A program made the translations under genes and the position numbers. DNA of 64,000 nucleotides from CAYPNF01 sp964411985. GTDB lineage: Bacteria; Verrucomicrobiota; Verrucomicrobiia; Limisphaerales; J093. The stretch lies in assembly GCA_964411985.1 (NCBI GenBank), contig CAYPNF010000018.1, forward strand, positions 69,387 through 133,386, given 5' to 3'. The first letter of the stretch is position 1, and every line of letters starts with the position of its first letter. Positions 25,000 through 32,107 of this stretch are shown one piece after another. Below the pieces are notes generated by a model. It saw only the letters and a program-made list of their open reading frames with translations. It made no database searches and was not told the DNA's origin.

Positions 25000-27900
25000 A
25001 TGAAGATACTCATCACCCTTTGTTACCGGTGGCGTCTATTGTTACTCGTAATCGCTCTCGCGCCAGGCAACTTGCCCGCCGATGAGACGCTGCTGTTCGA
25101 CCAACCGCAACTCGCGGGCATCGCTGGTTTTCGAGCCTATTGGGATAGCCCGATGCCTTTGGCCGCCGACGGCATGACTACCAAAGGCGAGCCTTTCAAG
25201 GACGGCGATCCCCTGCGGGCCGAATGGGATCCGGCGAGGCGCAAAGGCCAGTCGGGTGCGATTGCGTTCGACGCGCTCCAGCGCTATGCCCTGGTGCGCT
25301 TTCCAGGCGCCGCCGAACGAATTGCTGAGGAGGTGAACAAGGGGTTCAGGGTAGCGAAAGTGGAATTGGTTCTCCCCTGGAAGGCCACCGAGCTGTTTCC
25401 TCCCGGCAATCCTGGTTATGAGTATCGCGCCAACTGGGGCGTGGAAGACATGTGGCGCAAGGATCCGGCCCGATGGCATGCGATTGCCTTTGCGTTGCGC
25501 CGGCCTTGGATGGCCGATGAGAAGACCGGCCCCACCTTCAATGCCTTTATCAACGGCGCCGGTTACTGGGCGCATTGCGGAGCGCGCGATCCGGAACAGG
25601 ACCGCTTCCCAGAGCAGTTGGGCCCGGTGGAAGTGAGCCACAAGAATCCGGACGGTCACTTGGATGTGACGTCGGTAGTGACGAACACAGCCTATGGCAA
25701 ATCCCTCGGTGAACGGTTGCGTGGCCTTTCGGATTGCGGCTTTCTCCTTCAGAAGTGGGAAACCTACGACCACCGCTACTTCAATGGCGTTTACGAATGG
25801 GGCACCGCCACGGGCGGGCGCGCCATCCTCATCGACACCCCCAAACTCATCGTCACCTTGTCGCCGGGCCGAACGGAAGCAACCTCGGCCGGCCCGCCGG
25901 TGGACCTCGCGGCTTTGGCAGAAAAGCTCAGGTCTGCTGGTGGCGGTAAACCGACCGCAGTGCTTCCCAGCTTCGAAGATCTCGCCGCGTTCGCGGCCAA
26001 GTTTGCCGCGAAACCAAACTGGATGCCCGAGTGGCAGTGGCAACGGGTTCAAGATCTCCAGAATCTGGCCGGACCAGGAAAAGCCAACCTTCCTTACTGG
26101 TACAGCTACGCTCCCGGACATTTGGTCAACTGGGCGAGGGAAAGGCTTCAATCGCAAGCCGGGGGCGCGAATATCGCGGCGGCGTTGGATCGCGAGGTAT
26201 TCGGGATTTGGGTGGACGAGATCCTCCGGAAGCAGCCGCGGGGTTGGGAGGGCTTTGAAGCATCGAAAGAAATGAACCAATGGTATATCTACGGCTCCAC
26301 CCTCCCACGGCCGGCCAAAGACGCGATTCTCACTTACTGGACGGCGTGGTTGATGCCCGAACGCAAAGCCGCACCAGTGTCTGAGCATCTCAATCCGACG
26401 AACACCACCGGCCAGCTGGTGCATCCCATGGCCGACCAACTGGCCAAGCGCGGTGGAACTGAGTCCTACGTGGGCGACACCTACCATGCCCTGACCGCCG
26501 ACTGGCGTGGAAACAAATCCTTCTATCGTTCCGGCTTCAATTACGTGATGAGCACCCAGAACTTCAACACTTCTGCCGCAGCAGGAGCGCTGTTGGGTGG
26601 CAGCATCATCGACTCGGAATTTGCAAAGGAAGATGGCCGATACGGGATGGAACATAATCTGGGTCGGTTGTGGTCCTGGGGCGGAGGAACTTCGCAGGAA
26701 TACATCGATCACTATTACTTCGCGATCACCGTCTCGGGATACAAGGCGATCGCCGATTTTGGGCCATCGGCGTTTGATCGCTTGATGGGCGAAACCCTCC
26801 TGATGAAAGCGATGGAAGAGCTGACCGGCTGTTACCATTCAGGACTCCGACGCTTCATCGCCGGCTCCAGCCGCACGAGCCTGGAATACCTGCTTGGCAA
26901 ACAGGATGGCCTGCAATACACGCTGCACACGGAATCCCAGTTGGGCACCCTGACGGACGTGGGCAGTCAAAAAGGACCATTCGGCGCGCCGCTCTGGGGA
27001 CAAGAACGATCCTCCATGGATGTCGCGCGTCAGACCTTGAACAATCCGTGGTTGCCCGAGTGGGCGTTGAACTGGGTGGATGGCAAGCCCCTGCCGTACG
27101 AGATCTATTCCAAGACTCGCGATTCCGTTTCCCGCGGCTACCTCGCGGGCCATTATGGTCTGGCCAGCAACAACCGAGGCGATGGCCGCATCGCCTTCAT
27201 GGGGCAGTGGCGTCGGGATGCGAAACAAGCCAAATCCTTCAAGGATATCGTCACCATGGATGTCCGCTATGGAATCAACCAGACCCGCTGGGCCAACGAC
27301 GTGCCAGGGTGGATTGCGCCCATCGGCAAAATGGTGTCCGTGCAGCACAAGAACAAAATGGTTGTGCTGATGAGTCCCTGGCCGGCGGACTACATCAAGA
27401 ACGTGATCAAGAAGGACGGACTCAAGAGTCTGCAGGCATCCATCGGCTTGTTTAACTTCCAGGAGCCGAGCCCCACCTGGCAAATCTTTATCGATGGCCA
27501 GAAAGTTGCCGGACTCCCCATCAAAGCCAGGCAAGGCCAGAAGATTACGATTCACGACGGCGTGGCATACTTGGCGGTGATTCCGTTGCCGGGCACCGAC
27601 CTGGGGCGACAGGACGAAGTGGTCCTGCGCGAGGGCGACTGGCAGCACTTCGAGAATGATCCGAAAAAGCAGGGCTACCAGGCAACCCTCGTCATCGACT
27701 CCTACAACCTGCAAACCGCCAGCGCCACGAAGGACGTCGTCAATTGGGATCCGATCGACAAGGCCCACGCTGGTTTCGTGGTTGAGATGGGCGATCAAAC
27801 CGAGTGGAGCAGCTTCGAGAGCTTCCAGCAGCACATCGGCCAGGTGTCTGTGACGACAGCCTATGATTCGGAGAAGGATGTGGACCAGGTCACCTTCAAA

Positions 27901-28428
27901 TCTGGAGCCGATACGCTGGAACTGGGCGCCTACACCAAGGCGGAATCTGGTGCACCCGGGCTCATCGCGTTCCAGCGCATCAACGGTCAGGATGCCTCCA
28001 TGGCGGAGGGCATCGACCGCGACACCACTTGGACGCAACAATCGCGTCGAGGTCGGGCAGAGAAGAATGGCGCCAGGTTAACTCTGGACTCAGGCAGGTT
28101 GGCCTACCTCGTCACCGAGCCAACACTCGGGGCCTACGCCGGCTTCAGTCCGCTGTCCGACCTGACCCGATATACCCTGACCACTCCCGGGGACATCAGA
28201 GTGGAAGCGGACGGACAGGTGGGGTTATGCCGCGTCGTTGTTAAACCCAAGCTCAATGCGGTGGAAATCGACTATGGCTGGAAGCCGGGCCAAAGCCCCA
28301 CTCCCGAAACCGTGAAAGCCTTCCTCATCAGCGGGTGCAAACGGGCACCCCAGGTGAAGCTGAATGGGCAACCGGTCCAGGCCACTCTGCGCCAGGGAGT
28401 TTACGTGGTGCCAACTCAACCGCAATGA
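25000..28428 (+). CDS. Large secreted protein of unrecognised family
   Basis: I do not recognise this 1142-residue protein. It has a signal peptide (MKILITLCYRWRLLLLVIALAPGNLPA). Residues about 30-300 look beta-rich, like a jelly roll (LLFDQPQLAGIAGFRAYWDSP, VRFPGAAERI). Residues about 340-700 look helical with aromatic and acidic motifs (TESYVGDTYHALTADWRGNKS, GMEHNLGRLWSWGGGTSQEYIDHYYF), which could form an alpha/alpha toroid like that of polysaccharide lyases. Residues about 750-1140 are beta-rich again. This toroid-plus-sandwich order is seen in several lyase families (PL8, PL12, PL21 and others). A lyase is therefore possible, but that rests on layout only. It lies between the two GH29 genes and the TIM-barrel gene. 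Confidence 0.75.
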   Translation: MKILITLCYRWRLLLLVIALAPGNLPADETLLFDQPQLAGIAGFRAYWDSPMPLAADGMTTKGEPFKDGDPLRAEWDPARRKGQSGAIAFDALQRYALVRFPGAAERIAEEVNKGFRVAKVELVLPWKATELFPPGNPGYEYRANWGVEDMWRKDPARWHAIAFALRRPWMADEKTGPTFNAFINGAGYWAHCGARDPEQDRFPEQLGPVEVSHKNPDGHLDVTSVVTNTAYGKSLGERLRGLSDCGFLLQKWETYDHRYFNGVYEWGTATGGRAILIDTPKLIVTLSPGRTEATSAGPPVDLAALAEKLRSAGGGKPTAVLPSFEDLAAFAAKFAAKPNWMPEWQWQRVQDLQNLAGPGKANLPYWYSYAPGHLVNWARERLQSQAGGANIAAALDREVFGIWVDEILRKQPRGWEGFEASKEMNQWYIYGSTLPRPAKDAILTYWTAWLMPERKAAPVSEHLNPTNTTGQLVHPMADQLAKRGGTESYVGDTYHALTADWRGNKSFYRSGFNYVMSTQNFNTSAAAGALLGGSIIDSEFAKEDGRYGMEHNLGRLWSWGGGTSQEYIDHYYFAITVSGYKAIADFGPSAFDRLMGETLLMKAMEELTGCYHSGLRRFIAGSSRTSLEYLLGKQDGLQYTLHTESQLGTLTDVGSQKGPFGAPLWGQERSSMDVARQTLNNPWLPEWALNWVDGKPLPYEIYSKTRDSVSRGYLAGHYGLASNNRGDGRIAFMGQWRRDAKQAKSFKDIVTMDVRYGINQTRWANDVPGWIAPIGKMVSVQHKNKMVVLMSPWPADYIKNVIKKDGLKSLQASIGLFNFQEPSPTWQIFIDGQKVAGLPIKARQGQKITIHDGVAYLAVIPLPGTDLGRQDEVVLREGDWQHFENDPKKQGYQATLVIDSYNLQTASATKDVVNWDPIDKAHAGFVVEMGDQTEWSSFESFQQHIGQVSVTTAYDSEKDVDQVTFKSGADTLELGAYTKAESGAPGLIAFQRINGQDASMAEGIDRDTTWTQQSRRGRAEKNGARLTLDSGRLAYLVTEPTLGAYAGFSPLSDLTRYTLTTPGDIRVEADGQVGLCRVVVKPKLNAVEIDYGWKPGQSPTPETVKAFLISGCKRAPQVKLNGQPVQATLRQGVYVVPTQPQ

Positions 28429-28506
28429 GGTTCAGACGATGATTTATCCTCTTTCTTACCGGCCTGACCTGGCTGTTGGCCCTATTTCTCGCTCCACTTC
28501 CAAACC

Positions 28507-29379
28507 ATGAACACAACACGAAGAGGATTTCTCACTCGAGGAGCATCGGTTGCCCTCGGCGCCGTATCCCTGGACTCGTTGCTTGCTGAACAAGCTGAGG
28601 CTGCTTCGATAAGTAGATTTCGCCTGGCTTCCGAACAGTTCGGACTCGACTGTGCCGCGGCCCGGCGGGTTGGGCTGGACGGCATCGAGATCGGGGTGGA
28701 CGGGCCCGCTCGACGACTGGCGATTGCCGACCCAGCTGTGCGCCGACGCCACAAGAAGTCCTTGAAAGAAGCAGGACTCGAGGTGTCTTCCCTAGTGATG
28801 CACTTCTTGTGCGATTACCCCCTCCATAGTGACCCGGATGCGCCCGCCTGGTTGGAGCAGGCCATTGATGCTGCGGCTGACCTCGGGGCGACCAGCATCC
28901 TGCTTCCGTTCTTCGGCAAGGCGGATGTGAAGGCGGGCCCAGGTTTCAAAACGGAGAAACTGAAGATCGCGGAGGTGCAGATGCTGGCGAAGCGCTTGAA
29001 TGCCGCGGCGCCGAGGGCCGCAGCCGCCGGCGTGACGTTGGGAATCGAGTGTACCCTCTCGGCCACGCAATACACCGAACTGCTCGGCCACATGGAGCGG
29101 AGAGGGATCGGGGTCTATTACGACATCGGCAACTCGCTGGTGGGTGAAATGGACATCGCCCACGACATCCGCACTCTCAAGGACCGCATTTGCTGCTTCC
29201 ACTTCAAGGACGGCGACGGCTACCTTGGCGAAGGCAAGATTGCCATGACCGATGTGGCCAAGGCCATTCGTGCTATCGATTATCGTGGTTGGATTGTTCT
29301 TGAAACCCCGTGTCCATCCAAGAATCCGGAAGCTGACTACAAACGCAATATTCAGTTTGTGCGAAGATTGATGGCCTGA
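28507..29379 (+). CDS. Tat-exported xylose-isomerase-like TIM-barrel protein
   Basis: The 290-residue protein begins MNTTRRGFLTRGASVALGAV, a twin-arginine signal. The body is a sugar phosphate isomerase/epimerase (AP endonuclease 2) TIM barrel. The four usual metal ligands are present in order: Glu181 in GIEC, Asp206 in YYDIGN, His232 in FHFKD and Glu266 in VLETP. Family members isomerise or epimerise ketoses, or cleave keto-sugars such as 3-keto-glucosides. Proximity to a secreted FAD oxidoreductase suggests an oxidation-then-eliminate or isomerise route, but this is inference. The last codons (LMA and stop) are copied at 32090-32099 before the second fucosidase. Confidence 0.88.
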   Translation: MNTTRRGFLTRGASVALGAVSLDSLLAEQAEAASISRFRLASEQFGLDCAAARRVGLDGIEIGVDGPARRLAIADPAVRRRHKKSLKEAGLEVSSLVMHFLCDYPLHSDPDAPAWLEQAIDAAADLGATSILLPFFGKADVKAGPGFKTEKLKIAEVQMLAKRLNAAAPRAAAAGVTLGIECTLSATQYTELLGHMERRGIGVYYDIGNSLVGEMDIAHDIRTLKDRICCFHFKDGDGYLGEGKIAMTDVAKAIRAIDYRGWIVLETPCPSKNPEADYKRNIQFVRRLMA

Positions 29380-29485
29380 TCTTGTTAAGAAATCCATGTC
29401 CTATAACCCTTCAGTCCCTATCACCATCCTTTGCCTTGTGCTTCGGGCTCCTGTGAGCCTGCCCTCACCTTTGGAATGGCGTTAG
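29370..29485 (+). pseudogene. 5' remnant of an SGNH-GH29 gene (leader and signal peptide only)
   Basis: From 29370 the sequence aligns without gaps to 32091 for about 85 bases, covering the last codons of the TIM-barrel gene, the spacer and the signal peptide of the SGNH-GH29 gene. Here ATG 29397 would encode MSYNPSVPITILCLVLRAP and then stops after about 30 codons. The rest of the enzyme is absent; the FAD oxidoreductase gene starts 57 bases later. The region 29486-29542 shows nothing I can identify. Confidence 0.75.
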
Positions 29486-29542
29486 CTTCACCTTGAATTC
29501 AATTCGTAGGAAGCGAATCGTTATGACCTCCATGCTTTACGA

Positions 29543-31960
29543 ATGACTTACTTCCTGCGACTGTCCAATCTCAGCATGCACCTCATAAATAGCATCCTGA
29601 CGTCGGTTGCCTGCGTGGCGCTCCTTGCGGCCACGACTTCTGCCCAGAATGTGCTGCTCGAAGCCGAACAGTTCGTCGAAGCGGGCGGCTGGGACCTAGA
29701 CCAGCAATCCATGGACCAGATGGGATCCCCCTACCTGTTGGCGCACGGTCTCGGCGTGCCGGTGAAGGACGCGGTAACGATGGCGAAGTTCCCCGCGCCC
29801 GGCACGTATCGCGTCTGGGTGCGGACGCGTGACTGGGTTGCGCCGTGGAAGGCTCCGGGCGCTCCGGGAAGATTTCAGTTGCTGGTGAATGGCAAGGCAC
29901 TCGCGGAGACCTTCGGTACGAAGGGCGCGGAATGGCACTGGCACGACGGCGGCAACGTCGCGGTAGGCTCGGAAGCCACGGTGGCGTTGCATGACCTTAC
30001 GGGTTTCGGGGGACGCTGCGATGCAGTGTTGTTTAGCCAGCACCCCAGCTTCATTCCGCCGAACGAACCCGCCGCGCTCGCGAAGTTCCGTCGCGCCGCG
30101 CTCGGTCTGCCGGATGAACCGGAAGATGGCGGTCAATTCGATCTCGTGGTGGTCGGCGGCGGCATCGCCGGATCGAGCGCGGCGCTTTCTGCCGCACGCA
30201 ATGGGCTGAAAGTCGCCCTGGTGCAGGATCGCCCGGTGCTTGGGGGTAATGGCAGTTCTGAAGTGCGCGTCTGGCCCGAGGGGCACACCCAGCAAAAGCC
30301 TTATCCGCACATCGGCGACATCGTGGAGGAACTCGTCCCTCAAAAAGGCCCCGGCGACGGCAATGCCAAGGACGGCACCATTTACGCCGACGCCCGCAAG
30401 ACGGACCTCGTGCACGCCGAGCCGCGAATCACGCTGCTGACGGAGCAGCGGGTCTTCGCCGTGGACGCGCGCGGTGGACACATCTTCGCCGTGGTGGCGC
30501 AGCACACGCGCACGGCGCGGCGTGTGCGGCTCGCCGCGAAGTTCTTCGCTGACTGCACCGGCGACGGCACGGTCGGCTTCCTTGCGGGCGCGGACTTCGA
30601 GACCGCGAAGGAAGGCCTGATGGGTGCGAGCAATCTCTGGAATCTCATGGATACCACCGACCCTGCGCAGGTGCTCAAGTGCGAATGCAAGGACAAGGAC
30701 GCACTGACGATTTCGGTGAGCCAGGGTAAGGTCGAAGCGCCGTTCCCGCGCTGTCCGTGGGCCCTGGACTTGAGCGATAAACCGTTTCCTGGTCGTAAGA
30801 ACTCCAATCCTTACGGAGCCAAAGTGCCCCTGGATAATCTCGGCGGCTGGTTCTGGGAAAGCGGCTTCGACAAAGACATGATCACCGACGTCGAGCGCAT
30901 CCGCGACACGAACTTCCGCGCGATGTACGGCGCATGGGATGCCCTCAAGAACGTGGACGGCCTCTACAAGAACCATCGCCTTGGGTGGGCGGCGTTCATC
31001 GCCGGCAAACGCGAGTCCCGACGGCTGCTCGGCGACGTGATTCTCACCGGTGATGATTTCCGCAAGGGCACGGAGTTCCCTGACGGTTCTTATCCGTGCT
31101 CGTGGCATATCGACATCCACGCGCCGCACCCCGACTTCGACAAAGGCCACAAGGGCGACGAGTTCATCTCCACCTTTACGCGCGGCGAAGGATACACCTA
31201 CAAGTCGCCCTACTGGGCGCCCTATCGTACCCTCTACAGCCGCAATGTGACGAACCTCTTCATGGCGGGGCGTGACATCAGCGTGACGCACGAGGCGCTC
31301 GGCCCAGTGCGTGTGATGCGGACCTGCGGCATGATGGGCGAGATCGTGGGCAAGGCGGCGTGGATTGCCGTGCGCCACGATACCTACCCGCGCGGCGTGT
31401 ATGAGAAGCACCTCGCTCTGCTCAAGGAATTGATGAAGGAGCCCGGTGCGATGCGCCGCTCCTCGCTCGACGGCCCGCTCAGATTGCCACGCGGAGCCAA
31501 AGTCGCGGTTCGTACCATGGCGGGGATCAATCCCGCAACGCTCGAAGGCATCATCATCGACGACGAAGACGCAGAATTGCAGGGGAAGTGGGAGAGCAGC
31601 GGTAACCTCACTGGCTTCGTTGGGGATAGCTACCGTTACTCCAGTGATGCGAAAGCCACGGCGAAGTTCACTTTCACGGTGAAAGAAGCCGGCACCTACG
31701 AAGTGCGCATTGCCTGGCAGCCCCACGCCAATCGCGCCAGGGCGGTGTCGACCACCGTTCAAAGCGCTGATGGTGAGAAGACATTGACACTCGACCAAAC
31801 CCAGCCTGCGTCGGGGGCGAACGGGTTCGAGTCCCTTGGGCAGTTTCGTTTCGCGCCCAATGAGAAGGGAACGGTGCTCTTCCGTGCGGCTGGCGCACGC
31901 GGCACCGTCCACGTTGACGCGGTGCAAGTGGTGCCGGTGAAGATAACAGGAGCAGAATGA
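29543..31960 (+). CDS. Secreted FAD-dependent oxidoreductase with carbohydrate-binding-like ends
   Basis: The 805-residue protein has a Sec-type signal peptide (hydrophobic residues about 14-34). ATG 29576 is an alternative start closer to the signal peptide. Residues about 35-185 form a beta domain with PAPGTYRVWVRTRDW, as in golvesin/CBM-like modules. Residues about 195-640 are an FAD_oxidored domain: FDLVVVGGGIAGSSAALSAARNG is a dinucleotide-binding GxGxxG motif (Gly205-Gly210), followed by RPVLGGNGSSEVRV and, near the C-terminal side, NLFMAGRDISVTHEALG. Residues about 660-805 form a second golvesin/xanthan-lyase-type domain (KEAGTYEVRIAWQPHANRA). Probably oxidises a sugar or glycan outside the cytoplasm. 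How FAD is acquired after Sec export is unclear. Its stop overlaps the start of a pyruvyl transferase remnant. Confidence 0.87.
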   Translation: MTYFLRLSNLSMHLINSILTSVACVALLAATTSAQNVLLEAEQFVEAGGWDLDQQSMDQMGSPYLLAHGLGVPVKDAVTMAKFPAPGTYRVWVRTRDWVAPWKAPGAPGRFQLLVNGKALAETFGTKGAEWHWHDGGNVAVGSEATVALHDLTGFGGRCDAVLFSQHPSFIPPNEPAALAKFRRAALGLPDEPEDGGQFDLVVVGGGIAGSSAALSAARNGLKVALVQDRPVLGGNGSSEVRVWPEGHTQQKPYPHIGDIVEELVPQKGPGDGNAKDGTIYADARKTDLVHAEPRITLLTEQRVFAVDARGGHIFAVVAQHTRTARRVRLAAKFFADCTGDGTVGFLAGADFETAKEGLMGASNLWNLMDTTDPAQVLKCECKDKDALTISVSQGKVEAPFPRCPWALDLSDKPFPGRKNSNPYGAKVPLDNLGGWFWESGFDKDMITDVERIRDTNFRAMYGAWDALKNVDGLYKNHRLGWAAFIAGKRESRRLLGDVILTGDDFRKGTEFPDGSYPCSWHIDIHAPHPDFDKGHKGDEFISTFTRGEGYTYKSPYWAPYRTLYSRNVTNLFMAGRDISVTHEALGPVRVMRTCGMMGEIVGKAAWIAVRHDTYPRGVYEKHLALLKELMKEPGAMRRSSLDGPLRLPRGAKVAVRTMAGINPATLEGIIIDDEDAELQGKWESSGNLTGFVGDSYRYSSDAKATAKFTFTVKEAGTYEVRIAWQPHANRARAVSTTVQSADGEKTLTLDQTQPASGANGFESLGQFRFAPNEKGTVLFRAAGARGTVHVDAVQVVPVKITGAE

Positions 31961-32092
31961 ACCGCCGGCATGAAAGCAAAAGTCCTCTGGCGTCCCGACT
32001 TCTGGCTCACCGACGAAACTCTGAGCGGTTATATGCAAAGCGCGGGCTTGTTTGGAAACGACAGGCACAGCCCCATCATGTGCAAACTTTGA
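31945..32092 (+). pseudogene. Remnant of a pyruvyl transferase family gene: start joined to an internal segment
   Basis: The bases around 31945-31969 match the ribosome site and first codons of the gene at 21245 (ACAGGAGC then ATGAACCGCCGGCA, encoding MNRRH). After a jump and a change of frame, 31970-32087 matches that gene's segment ending LFGHEMHSPIMC (here LFGNDRHSPIMC). The remnant then runs into ACTTTGATGGCCTAA, which matches the last codons of the TIM-barrel gene. More than 290 codons of the centre and about 60 of the end are missing. ATG 31957 overlaps the FAD gene stop by ATGA, as the intact gene overlaps its own upstream neighbour. Confidence 0.78.
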
Positions 32093-32107
32093 TGGCCTAA
32101 GTAAGTT

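Noticed and set aside
25042..26838. 598-codon open frame on the minus strand opposite the 1142-residue protein
   Set aside because: Composition follows the sense gene; no recognisable domain; the sense frame has a signal peptide.
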